A DNA stretch of 64,000 nucleotides from Pseudomonadota bacterium. GTDB taxonomy: Bacteria; Pseudomonadota; Alphaproteobacteria; Caulobacterales; Caulobacteraceae. Below the pieces are notes generated by a model that was given only the letters and a program-made list of their open reading frames with translations, ran no database searches and had not been told where the DNA came from. The translations under genes were made by a program, and so were the position numbers. Shown piece after piece: positions 17,272 through 25,682 of this stretch. Within the stretch, counting starts at the first letter, position 1. Each line of letters opens with the position of its first letter. The DNA is taken from the NCBI GenBank assembly GCA_023451375.1, contig JAEXZS010000045.1:1-64000 (forward strand), read 5' to 3'.

Positions 17272-18099
17272 CTATGGCGTCCATCCGCTCTCGAAAGTCG
17301 CCTGCGACAGGTCCGCTATTTCATCGGCGCAGCCGACCCAGACCACGCGCCGCGAAAGGTCACTGTTCCACGGGGCGACCGCGTCGCCATCGTCCTGGTG
17401 GCTCAGATAGAAGACCTCGAACCGGAAGGGCGTGCCCAGCGCCGAGAACACCCCGCACCGGCGCTCGCCGGATGGATCGATGTTGTGAGTGAAGCCGACG
17501 AAGTCGGCAACGCCATCCCAGAGCAAGCACCAGCGACCCCGGCTGACATGGAGATAGACCTGCGGCCGTTCGTATTCCTCATCGGGCACGACGCCCGGCG
17601 CAAGGAAGGCCATCGCCCCGGGGGAATAGGCCCGCCGGCAGCGGGTGTTGGTGTCCCCCGCGCGTGCGCGATCATTGAGAGCGGCCACGGCGGAGAGACG
17701 GTCCGCCGTAGGCATCGGGACAAGGGTGGATGCGGGCACCGCGACACTCTTCAGCGTGTCCCAGATCAGCGAGGCCAGAAGCCCCGGATTGCGGGGAAAC
17801 CATCGGCTCGAATTGTACCGGGCCAGCACCGCCGCGCGGGCATGGTCCGGCAGGGCGAATAGCCGTGTCCGGACCTCCCGCCACTTGGCGGCATGAGCAT
17901 CCCGCGCGCTCTGCTCCCAGACGATATCGCCCGCCTGACGACGGGCCATCTCCTCCTCGGCCGGAAGCTGAGCCTCCGCGATGAGCGGAGCCAGCAAGGG
18001 CAGCTTCTCGCGCTTCGCGCGACAGCTGCGCGCATAGGCCGACAACTGGCGGGGGGTGATGACGCGGGGGCCGTGGCGCTGTTTGCGAACGAACTGCAT
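17272..18099 (-). CDS. Hypothetical protein of the first leading-region operon
   Basis: A 275-residue protein starting MQFVRKQRHGPRVITPRQL, with a basic helical N-terminal half and a C-terminal half of predicted strands (PQVYLHVSRGRWCLLWDGVADF, then FRFEVFYLSHQDD). No signal peptide or membrane segment. No family recognised. It follows 18111-18431 by 11 bp and ends the four-gene minus-strand operon that begins at 19116, directly before the terminator at 17058. Its place next to the candidate oriT suggests an early-transferred gene, but no function can be claimed. Confidence 0.75.
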   Translation of the reverse strand: MQFVRKQRHGPRVITPRQLSAYARSCRAKREKLPLLAPLIAEAQLPAEEEMARRQAGDIVWEQSARDAHAAKWREVRTRLFALPDHARAAVLARYNSSRWFPRNPGLLASLIWDTLKSVAVPASTLVPMPTADRLSAVAALNDRARAGDTNTRCRRAYSPGAMAFLAPGVVPDEEYERPQVYLHVSRGRWCLLWDGVADFVGFTHNIDPSGERRCGVFSALGTPFRFEVFYLSHQDDGDAVAPWNSDLSRRVVWVGCADEIADLSQATFESGWTP

Positions 18100-18110
18100 G
18101 ACGGCGCTCC

Positions 18111-18431
18111 CTAGGCCAGACCGTGCGCGGCGCGGGCTTCCGATTCACGCTCCCACAGTCGGCGGCAGGTCAGCGGGAGCCCGCCGTCCGACCGGTCCCC
18201 GTCATAGCTGGGCCACGCCCGCGACCGCGCCCACTCCGCGCCGGAACGGCGCCAGACATAGTCAGCCAGCACCCCCCAATACGGGTCGTCGTAGATGACA
18301 TAGGCCCACTCATGCCGCCCGATCGTCATGACCGGGGAGACGTAAAGGACGGGCGCAAGGAAGAGATAGCGGACCTCGGGCGACGCCGAAGGCGGCGCAT
18401 CCGAAGCCGTGAACAGGGCGAGCTGCGACAC
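18111..18431 (-). CDS. Hypothetical protein (non-AUG start)
   Basis: About 106 residues ending SEARAAHGLA. The long ORF upstream is a shadow. The likely start is GTG at 18431-18429, or TTG at 18437-18435 which overlaps the previous stop as TTGA, giving TVSQLALFTASDAPP as the N-terminus. The middle has an aromatic-rich stretch (HEWAYVIYDDPYWGVLADYVW). No family recognised. Third gene of the 19116-17272 operon. Confidence 0.6.
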   Translation of the reverse strand: MSQLALFTASDAPPSASPEVRYLFLAPVLYVSPVMTIGRHEWAYVIYDDPYWGVLADYVWRRSGAEWARSRAWPSYDGDRSDGGLPLTCRRLWERESEARAAHGLA

Positions 18432-18433
18432 CG

Positions 18434-18736
18434 TCAATGCTCCGTCGGTTCGCCAGCCAGCCGCAAGGCTTGGGCGGCGGCGCAACGCGCCTCGCCCAAC
18501 GCCGCGACCAAAGCCGGATCCACGGCTAGCCTGCGCGAGCTGATATCCTCGGCGACCGCGCCGGCGGATTGCTCCAGGGCGACCAGAGCGGCGAACAGCC
18601 GCTGGGCGCCAGCGAGCATCACGCCATCGGCCGTGGTCCCGTTGACAGTGGCCACGACCCCACGGCTCGGATCGACCACGACGCGGCGCTGTTCGAGGTA
18701 AAGCCAGCCCGCTGGCAAAACGGAAACCGGGCTCAC
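18434..18736 (-). CDS. Hypothetical small protein
   Basis: A 100-residue protein starting MSPVSVLPAGWLYLEQRR, predicted as two or three strands followed by a long helix rich in alanine (AQRLFAALVALEQSAGAVAED). ATGA overlap with the previous gene (18733-18736) and a stop/start overlap with the next imply coupled translation. Family not recognised. Confidence 0.65.
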   Translation of the reverse strand: MSPVSVLPAGWLYLEQRRVVVDPSRGVVATVNGTTADGVMLAGAQRLFAALVALEQSAGAVAEDISSRRLAVDPALVAALGEARCAAAQALRLAGEPTEH

Positions 18737-19116
18737 ATCGCCCCCCGCATCTGGTCCGCCTCGGCGGGCGAGGACAGCAGCAGCCGAAGCGCGAGATGGG
18801 GCCGGGTCGCCCGCTCGATCCGCCGCTGCTCCCGGCGCGCCTGCCGCAGGACCGCAAGCGGCCGAGGGATCACCCCGCGAGCCAGGGCGGTGACCGCAAT
18901 GCGGGCCGCCGTCGTATCGTGCAGGCCGTGACAGGCCAGCGCATATCGCACAGCATCCCCGGCGAGGCGGTGACGGTCAGCAGCGCCGAGGCCCGTCTTG
19001 GCCGACGCGGCCAGCGCTTCCGCCAGGGCGAAGTCGGCGGACGTTTCACCCAGCGCCACGGCATAGATGCGCGCGCGCTGGCGGCGGGGCAGGTCCCGCA
19101 ATGTGATCGGGGTCAT
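18733..19116 (-). CDS. Hypothetical helical protein, first gene of a four-gene operon
   Basis: A 127-residue protein starting MTPITLRDLPRRQRARIYAV; the start is fixed by AAGGAG 6-7 bases upstream, so the longer frame to 19251 is not used. It is Arg/Ala-rich and helical throughout, without recognised motifs. The L4-type hairpin leader (19179-19320) lies just upstream, so this operon would be under that element. Confidence 0.65.
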   Translation of the reverse strand: MTPITLRDLPRRQRARIYAVALGETSADFALAEALAASAKTGLGAADRHRLAGDAVRYALACHGLHDTTAARIAVTALARGVIPRPLAVLRQARREQRRIERATRPHLALRLLLSSPAEADQMRGAM

Positions 19117-19178
19117 GACTACTCCTTTCGGCCACAGACACGGCGGGCGAAGGGTTCGCACCTGGGCCAGAAATCGTG

Positions 19179-19320
19179 ATGGAAGGCGCCCGCGCTTTTC
19201 CGAAGCGTGGGCGGCAAAGCCGCACCGCGGACGGGGGAGGAAGGAGATCAAGGTCGTGGCGGCGGAGGGGGATCACCCGCCCTGCAGGCGGAGCCGAAGG
19301 GCGGGGACACCGCCGCCTAA
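19179..19320 (-). promoter_or_regulatory. Structured leader, L4 type (copy 1)
   Basis: It shares the blocks gggcggcaaagccgc and gggggatcaccc with the element before the ParB-like gene at 48686-48836. On one strand it folds into a long hairpin with an outer stem cggcgg/ccgccg and an inner cccgccc/gggcggg. Starts about 60 nt upstream of the gene at 19116. Confidence 0.5.
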
Positions 19321-19796
19321 GCCGCCTTGGCGGTCGCCTTGAGGGACGACCGGGGGCGGAGCCCCCCCAAGGGGGAAAGAGGCAATCCGACGCGACCAGG
19401 CGCAAGCGACCGCGAGGCCGAAGGCCAGCTGGTCGCCAAGCCCGGGAGCGCACCCTGCCCTGTCCGTCGCCGGGTCACCGCGCGCGAAGCGCGGCGGTCG
19501 GCGCCCCGCTGAGACGTTGACGCGACAGGCGGTAATGATCGCGAGGCCGCAGGCCAGCGATCGGCCCGCCCAGAGCGCTTACAACGGTCAAACCGGCAGG
19601 CCGTCGTCGCGACCCGTAGGGAGCGGCGCGCGCAGCGAGGCCGTCGCCGGCAGCGCCTGTCGGACGTGACCAGGCGCAAGCGACCGCGAGGCCGAAGGCC
19701 AGCTGGTCGCCAAGCCCGGGAACGCCCCCAGCCCTGCCCGTCGCCGGGTCACCGCGCCGTCAGGCAGCGGTCGGCGTCACACCGACGGGCGCGCAC
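19321..19796. repeat. Spacer with R-repeat copies (about 19391-19455 partial, 19592-19735 full)
   Basis: No gene. It carries the module that reads accggcaggccgtcgtcgcg ... caagcccggga and recurs nearly verbatim at 20301, 22222, 23511 and 25810, plus a partial copy. The short follow-on tract gtcgccgggtcaccgcg also recurs. These spacers are long enough for homologous recombination between cassettes. Confidence 0.7.
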
Positions 19797-19818
19797 AAAA
19801 AGGGGGCCGAAGCCCCCG
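19797..19818 (-). terminator. Rho-independent terminator, T module
   Basis: On the minus strand gggggcttcggccccc followed by ttttt, starting only four bases after the stop of the 19822-20127 gene. The same terminator recurs after the genes at 20533 and 22452. Confidence 0.85.
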
Positions 19819-19821
19819 GGG

Positions 19822-20127
19822 TCAGTAGGGACAGCGAGCCAAGGCCGTTTGCGGGGTCAGGTCCGGGTCGCGTTGCCAGAGCTTCCGGGTCTCGGCCTCG
19901 ACGGTGTCGTAGATCGACACCGCCGTGACATAGGGGTGGTGAGCCTGGCAGCGATCAAACTCGGCGGCGGCGACCGCGAGGTCCGAGGTGCGGTAGGCCT
20001 CTTCCTCGCCAACGATCTCGTCGACGACCAGGACGAGGTAGCGCCCGTTCGCATCGCCGGGGCCGTAGTACCGTTCGGTGCTTGTGAGGCCGGCCGGGGC
20101 CGATTGGGTCGTGGCGGATTCGGACAT
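19822..20127 (-). CDS. Hypothetical small leading-region protein
   Basis: A 101-residue protein starting MSESATTQSAPAGLTSTERYY with GGAG upstream; the frame extending to 20388 runs through the leader and is rejected. The core (RYLVLVVDEIVGEEEAYRTSD ... HHPYVTAVSIYDTVEAE) looks like a compact alpha/beta fold. No family recognised. It has its own structured leader and its own terminator, so it is a monocistronic cassette. Confidence 0.7.
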   Translation of the reverse strand: MSESATTQSAPAGLTSTERYYGPGDANGRYLVLVVDEIVGEEEAYRTSDLAVAAAEFDRCQAHHPYVTAVSIYDTVEAETRKLWQRDPDLTPQTALARCPY

Positions 20128-20136
20128 GATGGATCT

Positions 20137-20290
20137 CCATGGGGCCGGTCCCAGCGACCGGCTATGGAGCCTCGGGGCACGGGTGGGCGCCCGGCAGTCA
20201 CCGGAGCGGCGGCCTCGGCCGACGCGCAGGGGAACGGCGCAGCCGTTGACTTCCGGGCTCCCGTGACACGATGCGGAGGAGACGTGCGCG
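20137..20290 (-). promoter_or_regulatory. Structured leader, L1 type (copy 1)
   Basis: It contains gtcaccggag (20197-20206), which pairs with ctcccgtgac (20258-20267), enclosing the apical stem aacggc-gca-gccgtt (20233-20247), 106 nt upstream of the 20127 start. The whole block recurs before genes 20859, 22042 and 23328, and inverted before 32562. Confidence 0.65.
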
Positions 20291-20300
20291 CTCTCTCTCA

Positions 20301-20440
20301 GTCCGGCAGGCCGTCGTCGCGACCCATAGGGAGCGGCGCGCGCAGCGAGGCCGTCGCCGGCGCACCTGTTAGACGTGACCAGGCGCAAGCGACCGCGAGG
20401 CCGAAGGCCAGCCGGTCGCCAAGCCCGGGAACGGCCCCTG
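20301..20440. repeat. R repeat, full copy
   Basis: About 140 bp from gtccggcaggccgtcgtcgc to acggcccctg, nearly identical to copies at 22222-22362 and 25810-25950. It lies between the terminator of one cassette and the leader of the next. Confidence 0.8.
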
Positions 20441-20507
20441 CCCTATCCGTCGCCGGGACACCGCGCGCGGAGCGCTGCGGTCGGCGCCGCGCCTGGGGAC
20501 CGCGCAC

Positions 20508-20529
20508 AAAAAGGGGGCCGAAGACCCCT
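20508..20529 (-). terminator. Rho-independent terminator, T module (imperfect stem)
   Basis: The minus strand reads ggggtcttcggccccc then ttttt, one mismatch relative to the other T modules, four bases after the stop of the 20533-20859 gene. Confidence 0.75.
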
Positions 20530-20532
20530 CGA

Positions 20533-20859
20533 TTAGAAGGGGCAGCCCATCATGGCGTCCGCCGCCGCCGGATCGAAGCGATCCCAGAAGGCGTTGTCGC
20601 TGGGATCGTTGGCCAGGATCATGGCATCGAACCACTCGTCCGCTGCGCTGGTGTGCTGCAGCTCCTCGATCGAGTCCCGGATATACTCGTCCTCAAAGGG
20701 GAAGGTGCCTGCATCCCACATGGGCTGCAGGACCAGGTAGAACGGGTCATGACCTTGATCTCCGTAGTCGATCGAGCGGGTGAAGGCGTCCCAGGCCTCG
20801 ATTTGAGCCTGACGGTCCAGAGCGGCCCAGGCGGCTTGAACTTGTTCGATCGTTTGCAT
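20533..20859 (-). CDS. Hypothetical small acidic protein
   Basis: A 108-residue protein starting MQTIEQVQAAWAALDRQAQ, preceded by ggag. Helical N-terminus, many Asp/Glu and aromatic residues (DPFYLVLQPMWDAG), ending MMGCPF. The first residues resemble those of the 21200-22042 (MQAIE) and 32562-32771 (MQTVS) products, which share the same leader type. No family recognised; its acidity would fit a DNA mimic or SSB-like partner, which is speculation. Confidence 0.7.
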   Translation of the reverse strand: MQTIEQVQAAWAALDRQAQIEAWDAFTRSIDYGDQGHDPFYLVLQPMWDAGTFPFEDEYIRDSIEELQHTSAADEWFDAMILANDPSDNAFWDRFDPAAADAMMGCPF

Positions 20860-20875
20860 GACTGTTCTCCATGAA

Positions 20876-21025
20876 GCCGATCCCAGCGACCGGCGATGAA
20901 GCCTCGGGGCACGGGTGGCGCTCGGCAGTCACCGGAGGCGCGGCCTCGGCCGCGGCGGAGGGGAACGGCGAAGCCGTTGACTTCCGGGCTCCCGTGACAC
21001 GATGCGAAAACGACGTGCGCGGGAA
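20876..21025 (-). promoter_or_regulatory. Structured leader, L1 type (copy 2)
   Basis: gtcaccggag (20928-20937) pairs with ctcccgtgac (20989-20998) around the apical stem aacggc-gaa-gccgtt (20963-20977), 104 nt before the 20859 start. Nothing coding is seen in the remaining 21026-21199, which holds only GC-rich inverted repeats. Confidence 0.65.
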
Positions 21026-21199
21026 AGTGCCCGCGACTAGCGGGCACACGATCAGCAAGCCCGTCAGGGCGCAGCGTGTGCTGACGATGATCCGGACGCG
21101 GACAGCCGAAGTCGCGGCGACGGCCACAGGCCGCCGCCGTCGTGGCCCGGTAGCCCGACCCATCGCCCGCTCAGGCAACAGGTCGGATCGGGGACGGTG

Positions 21200-22042
21200 T
21201 CAGAAGGCGAAGGCCCCCTGCCCCGACGATTGTTCGATGAAGGTGGCGGACGGTCCGGCTTGGTGACGGTCCCGGCCGAGGCGCGTCCACTGCAGGTGGC
21301 CGCTGCGGTCCTTGGCGAGCCATCCGGTCTCAAGTCCGATGACCATGGCCCACGCGGTATCGCCTGGCGCGTCGCAGCCCGTGTTCACGGGCCAGCGCTC
21401 AACCTTGTCGTCTGCCGTAACGGATCCCGGCCGGGGGAAGCTGCAGAGGATGGCGTTTGGATCGGCGGGACAGGCAACGCCCAGCACATCGAAGATGTGG
21501 CGGGCATCGGAGGGGGTGAGGGCGTCGCCCTCCTCCCGACCACAGCTCAGCGAGAAGGTCACGGCCTGCAGGAGATAGGAGTCAGTCGTGAACTGGCGGG
21601 TGTCGAGGGCATCTTGCCAGCGACCCGCCGAGATCAGATCGACGGCGTGCCACCACATGCCGAGGCCGGTTTTGGTGTAGCCGTAGGGGTTCGGAGCGCC
21701 ACCGGCGGGGATGGCCATGCCCATGACCTGGCTGACGTGTTTGACGAAGGGATGATCGACCAGGGCCGGGTGCATGAGGCCCAGCCGCCGCCCGCCCTCC
21801 TCATACTCGCTGACCTCGATCGGGAAGCGGAACAGGCGAGAAGGGAGATTCCACGGCGCCGGGAGGGTCCAGTCGTGGGGGACGGTGAGGGCGTGGTTCA
21901 GATCCAGCAGGAAGCTGTTGTGAGCCAGTCCTTCGGCGATCAGGCGGTCGCCAATCTCGTCGCGCGGCAACTCGGCTGCGGGAGCCTCGGCGATGAGGAC
22001 GGGAGGGGCGGTGACTTCGGGAAGGGCTTCGATCGCTTGCAT
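21200..22042 (-). CDS. Hypothetical leading-region protein (about 280 aa)
   Basis: A 280-residue protein from MQAIEALPEVTAPP; ATGGAGACCACG immediately upstream supplies the ribosome site, so the METT start 12 bases earlier is less likely and the frame to 22309 is leader. Central part is well ordered (LLDLNHALTVPHDWTLP, GYTKTGLGMWWHAVDLIS). It ends with SGQGAFAF, a tail resembling GQFAFSF of the 29190-29990 product. No signal peptide. Family not recognised. No T-module terminator follows its stop, unlike its neighbours. Confidence 0.75.
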   Translation of the reverse strand: MQAIEALPEVTAPPVLIAEAPAAELPRDEIGDRLIAEGLAHNSFLLDLNHALTVPHDWTLPAPWNLPSRLFRFPIEVSEYEEGGRRLGLMHPALVDHPFVKHVSQVMGMAIPAGGAPNPYGYTKTGLGMWWHAVDLISAGRWQDALDTRQFTTDSYLLQAVTFSLSCGREEGDALTPSDARHIFDVLGVACPADPNAILCSFPRPGSVTADDKVERWPVNTGCDAPGDTAWAMVIGLETGWLAKDRSGHLQWTRLGRDRHQAGPSATFIEQSSGQGAFAF

Positions 22043-22059
22043 CGTGGTCTCCATCGTTG

Positions 22060-22215
22060 GCCGGTCCCAGCGACCGGCTATGGAGCTTCGGGGCACAGGT
22101 GGGCGCCCGGCAGTCACCGGAGCGGCGGCCCACTCGGCCGACGCGAAGGGCGAACGGCGCAGCCGTTGACTTCCGGGCTCCTGTGAAACGATGCGAACAA
22201 GACGTGCGCGTTTCT
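22060..22215 (-). promoter_or_regulatory. Structured leader, L1 type (copy 3)
   Basis: gtcaccggag (22113-22122) faces ctcctgtgaa (22178-22187), with the apical stem aacggc-gca-gccgtt (22153-22167) 111 nt before the 22042 start. Confidence 0.6.
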
Positions 22216-22221
22216 TTTTCA

Positions 22222-22362
22222 GTCCGGCAGGCCGTCGTCGCGACCCATAGGGAGCGGCGCGCGCAGCGAGGCCGTCGCCGGCGCACCTGTCGGACGTGAC
22301 CAGGCGCAAGCGACCGCGAGGCCGAAGGCCAGCTGGTCGCCAAGCCCGGGAACGCCCCCTGA
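22222..22362. repeat. R repeat, full copy
   Basis: Near-identical to 20301-20440. Followed by the shared tract gtcgccgggtcaccgcgcgcg and then the T terminator. Confidence 0.8.
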
Positions 22363-22427
22363 CCTGTCCGTCGCCGGGTCACCGCGCGCGAAGCGCGGCG
22401 GTCGGCGTCGCACTGACCGATCGCGCA

Positions 22428-22449
22428 CAAAAAGGGGGCCGAAGCCCCC
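22428..22449 (-). terminator. Rho-independent terminator, T module
   Basis: gggggcttcggccccc plus ttttt on the minus strand, immediately after the radC-like gene. Confidence 0.85.
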
Positions 22450-22451
22450 GG

Positions 22452-23153
22452 TTAGATGAGGCCCTTCGACTTGAAGCTGATGCAGCTCTCGCTCGCGACG
22501 ATGACATGGTCATGGACGGTGATGCCCATGAGCTTGCCGATCTCGATGAGGGACTTGGTGATGTCGATATCGGCCCGCGACGGGGTGGGGTCGCCTGAGG
22601 GATGGTTGTGCACCAGGATCAGAGCGGCACAGCCAAGCTCGAGGCCGCGCCGCATAACCTCCCGCGGGTAGACGGGGGCATGGTTGATCGTGCCCGCCCC
22701 CAGCAGCTCGTCGCGGATAAGGCGGTTCTTGTTGTCGAGGAACAGAACCCGGAACTGCTCGATCTTGGCGTGGGCCAGCCGAGCCCGCAGGTATTCGTTC
22801 AGGACGGACCAGGAGCTTAGGACGCAACGATCCTCGATCCCGGCCCGCGCCATTCGGGCGCCCAGCTCGGAGGCGAGCTGCAGATCCTGGTGAACCGCCG
22901 CATCGAGCCCGGTTCGATGAATGAAGTCGCCTACGGTGGCGGACGTTGCCGCCGCCGCTGAGCCGAACTCGTCGATGATGATATAGGCGGCCCCGAGGCC
23001 GCCGTTGTGGCGAAGGAGCCGGCCTAGCAAGTCGATATCGCTGAGCGATCCGCAGTTGTCGTGGTTCGGCGAAACGGTTTCCCGGGGGAGGAAGCCCGCG
23101 AAGGGCAACGCCAGCTCCGAGACGCCGGGCGGGGTTGAAGAACGGCGGCCCAT
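22452..23153 (-). CDS. radC: RadC-family JAB/MPN-domain protein
   Basis: A 233-residue protein whose C-terminal half is the RadC/JAMM fold: the metal-binding signature is seen as LVHNHPSGDPTPSRADID, with an upstream conserved region EQFRVLFLDNKNRLI. RadC-like proteins are common on conjugative plasmids and phages; despite the name no DNA-repair role is proven. It is the second gene of a two-gene unit, 1 bp after the stop of the 23155-23328 ORF, and ends at a T terminator. Confidence 0.9.
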   Translation of the reverse strand: MGRRSSTPPGVSELALPFAGFLPRETVSPNHDNCGSLSDIDLLGRLLRHNGGLGAAYIIIDEFGSAAAATSATVGDFIHRTGLDAAVHQDLQLASELGARMARAGIEDRCVLSSWSVLNEYLRARLAHAKIEQFRVLFLDNKNRLIRDELLGAGTINHAPVYPREVMRRGLELGCAALILVHNHPSGDPTPSRADIDITKSLIEIGKLMGITVHDHVIVASESCISFKSKGLI

Positions 23154-23154
23154 C

Positions 23155-23328
23155 TTAGATAGCCCCCACTTGCTGAGCGGTGACCCAATGCAGGGGAACC
23201 TCTTGCCAGGCCGCGACCTGCTGGCGGGCGGCCAGCTCCGTGGCGGCCCATGTAATGACCGAGAACTGAGTGACGCTGCCGACCAGGCATTGCCACTTGG
23301 GGAAACCGTTGATCGTGACGGTGTTCAT
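23155..23328 (-). CDS. Hypothetical 57-residue protein upstream of radC
   Basis: Starts MNTVTINGFPKWQCLVGSV and ends WVTAQQVGAI. The upstream extension in the same frame to 23574 is leader sequence. It precedes radC by one base and has the L1 leader, so it is the first cistron of that unit. No family recognised. Confidence 0.6.
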   Translation of the reverse strand: MNTVTINGFPKWQCLVGSVTQFSVITWAATELAARQQVAAWQEVPLHWVTAQQVGAI

Positions 23329-23342
23329 GTCGATGCTCCTCT

Positions 23343-23500
23343 TCGGCCGATCCCAGCGATCGGCGATGGAGCTTCGGGACACGGGTGGCGCTCGGCAGTC
23401 ACCGGAGCGGCGGCCCCCTTGGCCGCCGGCGGAGGGGAACGGCGTAGCCGTTGACTTCCGGGCTCCCGTGACACGATGCGAAAACGACGTGCGCAGTAAA
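23343..23500 (-). promoter_or_regulatory. Structured leader, L1 type (copy 4)
   Basis: gtcaccggag (23398-23407) pairs with ctcccgtgac (23463-23472) around aacggc-gta-gccgtt (23438-23452), 110 nt before the 23328 start. Confidence 0.65.
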
Positions 23501-23510
23501 CTCTCCGGTG

Positions 23511-23739
23511 CGGGCAGGCCGTCGTCGCGACCCATGGGGAGCGACGCGCGCAGCGAGGCCGTCGCCCGCCGCACCTGTCAGACGTGACCAGGCGCAAGCG
23601 ACCGCGAGGCCAAAGGCCAGCGGGTCGCCAAGCCCGGGAGCGCCCCCGGTCCATCTGTAGGCAGGCCGAGGCGGCGAGCGGAGCGAACCGCCCGCCGCAC
23701 GGCGCGGCCGTCGCCGGCGCAACAGGCCGGAGACGAATG
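23511..23739. repeat. R repeat (23511-23650) plus a second shared tract (about 23658-23700)
   Basis: The first part matches the other R repeats; the second (gtaggcaggccgaggcgg ...) recurs at about 25962-26003. No gene is seen here. No T terminator precedes the next gene's stop. Confidence 0.7.
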
Positions 23740-24429
23740 TCACCAGGGCAGGATCTTCCAGGCGGCGTGAGCCTCGGCCTCAAGCCGATCGGCCAACTGG
23801 ATGTCCATCAGGTGATCGCCCTTGGCGATGCACCAGGCCTCATTCCAGAACCACATGTTCGCGTCGGCCCGGGCCTCTTCGGCCGGGTCGTCCGCAACAT
23901 GGTGGCCCCTGGCGGGATCGTAGTGGGTCTCGTAGGACCCGCTCGGCTCGTGACCGACGACGTCGAGGAAGGCCGCCGCCATGACCATGTTCGAGTCGCA
24001 GAAGTCGTGCGACGCACAGGTATCGAATGGGCTGTCCCACGCCTCGGCATTGCGCCGGAGCATTTCGGCCCACTGTTCGGTAGTCAGCGTCTCCTTCAGA
24101 CGCTCGACGAACCGGGCGGAGAGCGAGGCGACCAGACCGGTCAACAGCTCAAGGGCACGCCCCAACGCGGCGCACGCGGTGGCGTCCTCGTCGATGTTCG
24201 GGGTGTGGCCGCCGGAAAGGTCAACCAGGCCGTCCGGACCGGGCTGCAGCGCGCGCCATTCGTCGACGCTGTCGGACTCGCCGTCGAGCCAGATGGCGAC
24301 TTCGGTCTGAACGGCGGGCGTGATGCTGATGTCGGCCCAACCGTTCCAGGTTGTGCCGTGGGCGAAGCCGTCCCAGATCGGGGAATCGTCAAAGTGCCAT
24401 TTGACGGGACGCAGCGAAGCGCCGGTCAT
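23740..24429 (-). CDS. Hypothetical leading-region protein
   Basis: A 229-residue protein from MTGASLRPVKWHFDDSP; the start overlaps the stop of the previous gene as ATGA (24426-24429). It has an ordered, Trp-rich N-terminal half and a segment FDTCASHDFCDSN with two Cys and a His that might bind metal. Ends AEAHAAWKILPW. Family not recognised. Translationally coupled to the 65-residue gene upstream. Confidence 0.7.
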   Translation of the reverse strand: MTGASLRPVKWHFDDSPIWDGFAHGTTWNGWADISITPAVQTEVAIWLDGESDSVDEWRALQPGPDGLVDLSGGHTPNIDEDATACAALGRALELLTGLVASLSARFVERLKETLTTEQWAEMLRRNAEAWDSPFDTCASHDFCDSNMVMAAAFLDVVGHEPSGSYETHYDPARGHHVADDPAEEARADANMWFWNEAWCIAKGDHLMDIQLADRLEAEAHAAWKILPW

Positions 24430-24623
24430 TGGACCGGGCCCCGCGCGCCGTCGAAGCACAGGTGGAAGGGGTGGAAGACCGCCTCGCCAGCGGCCTCGGC
24501 TGCGGCGTAGCTGTTGGCCTGCGCCATGCGCTCGGTGCCCGACAGGCTCTGGAATGCGGCGATGATGGAGGCGCGCTGCATCTGCAGCTGTTGTGCGATG
24601 ATCGACATATCGGGACGGGGCAT
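24426..24623 (-). CDS. Hypothetical small helical protein
   Basis: A 65-residue protein starting MPRPDMSIIAQQLQMQRAS, mostly helix, preceded by GCTGGAGAAAC. First cistron under the L3 leader at 24640. Confidence 0.65.
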   Translation of the reverse strand: MPRPDMSIIAQQLQMQRASIIAAFQSLSGTERMAQANSYAAAEAAGEAVFHPFHLCFDGARGPVQ

Positions 24624-24639
24624 CTTGTTTCTCCAGCTC

Positions 24640-24802
24640 CCAGCCAGGTGATCCGGCTGGCTCGCGGGTGTCCCGCGATCACGCCCCTTGCCAGGCGGGG
24701 TTTGAGCCGGAAGCGCACCCGAAGGGCCGGAACGGAGTGGAGGACGGCGAAGCCGTTGAGCGACCGGCGACCCCGCCCCTCTTGGGCGTGATTGATCGCG
24801 GA
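24640..24802 (-). promoter_or_regulatory. Structured leader, L3 type (copy 1)
   Basis: ccgcgatcacgcccc (24673-24687) pairs with gggcgtgattgatcgcgg (24784-24801), allowing a 2-3 base bulge. Inside are a second arm pair accccgcc/ggcggggt and the apical stem acggc-gaa-gccgt (24745-24757), 121 nt before the 24623 start. Between 24803 and 24991 nothing further is recognisable. Confidence 0.7.
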
Positions 24803-24991
24803 ACCCGCAGGCCGGAAATCAGGGGAGCGACCGAGAAGCGCCCCGCTGTCCTGTTTGACCGACGACAGCCAATGCCCGCCGCCCTGCCCCCTAAGCCGCA
24901 CCTGGAGCCCACGAGCGGGCGGCATGGCCGGGGAAGCCTGTTTGCCTGCGTCGTTCCCTCAGCGCGGTCCCACGCCCACCAGCGGCCATTC

Positions 24992-25630
24992 TCACGGCTC
25001 ACACAGCCAGCGCCGGAGCTTGGCGCGCATGTAGCCGATCTGGTCGTTGATGATGGTCACGGGCGCGCTGGCCGCGATGAACCCGTGATCGGTCATCTCA
25101 GCGACATAGGACTGCCCGACCCGGACGTACTCCTTGCCGCCGCAGATGGCGACGTCCTCAAAGGCGCAACCCGCTTCGCGGACGAGACGAGCGATGACGC
25201 CGCCGGCGGTCCGCAGTCGCTCGCGGCTGGCAAGGTGCCGATCGCGCGCGCCCTGGGTGCGGAACGTGAGGTTATAGTTGGGATAGTACCCCGCCAGCCC
25301 GCGCTGGATCATCGTGTCGGCGGTCTTGGCCGTGAGCAGGGTGTTGTAGTGGGGCAGAGGATCCCGGGAGTGCCCGAAGCCGTAGCGGGCGGAAAGGAAC
25401 GCGACGTGCGCTAGAGACCCGTCGGGGTCGGCCGCCTTGAGGGTTTGCCAGAGCGGCCCGGTGTAGCGGTCCCGCGCCGAGAGGTCAGCGCCTTCAGCCT
25501 TGGACGAGGAACAGGCGAGGATCAACAGCCGCGGCCGCGCTAGCGGGCGCGCAGCAGGAGCGCAGTCGGCCGGAGCGGTGAAGTCCAAGTCGTGCTGGCG
25601 CATAAGTTCGCACAGTGTTGCGTGGGTCAT
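24992..25630 (-). CDS. DUF6884-like / YaaA-like hypothetical protein
   Basis: A 212-residue protein from MTHATLCELMRQHDLDF. The stretch LLILACSSSKAEGADLSARD, then YTGPLWQTLKA and FLSARYGFG, matches the pattern of the DUF6884/YaaA-like fold seen in phage, plasmid and deazaguanine-modification contexts. The Cys-Ser-Ser-Lys at the end of the first strand is the probable functional site. The substrate is unknown. Single gene under an L2 leader. Confidence 0.65.
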   Translation of the reverse strand: MTHATLCELMRQHDLDFTAPADCAPAARPLARPRLLILACSSSKAEGADLSARDRYTGPLWQTLKAADPDGSLAHVAFLSARYGFGHSRDPLPHYNTLLTAKTADTMIQRGLAGYYPNYNLTFRTQGARDRHLASRERLRTAGGVIARLVREAGCAFEDVAICGGKEYVRVGQSYVAEMTDHGFIAASAPVTIINDQIGYMRAKLRRWLCEP

Positions 25631-25682
25631 CGGGTTCTCCTCGGTGAGCCGCCCGGAACGGGCGGGGCGCGCCCTATCCGTT

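Noticed and set aside
16540..17862. Long plus-strand ORF of 440 codons
   Set aside because: Composition dominated by Arg/Pro/Ala, no ribosome site, and it runs antisense through the well-formed minus-strand gene 17272-18099.
19822..20388. N-terminal extension sharing MRLVTS... with other ORFs (19317, 21200, 24992)
   Set aside because: The shared peptide is the translated R repeat and leader; it ends before the Shine-Dalgarno-supported start of each real gene.
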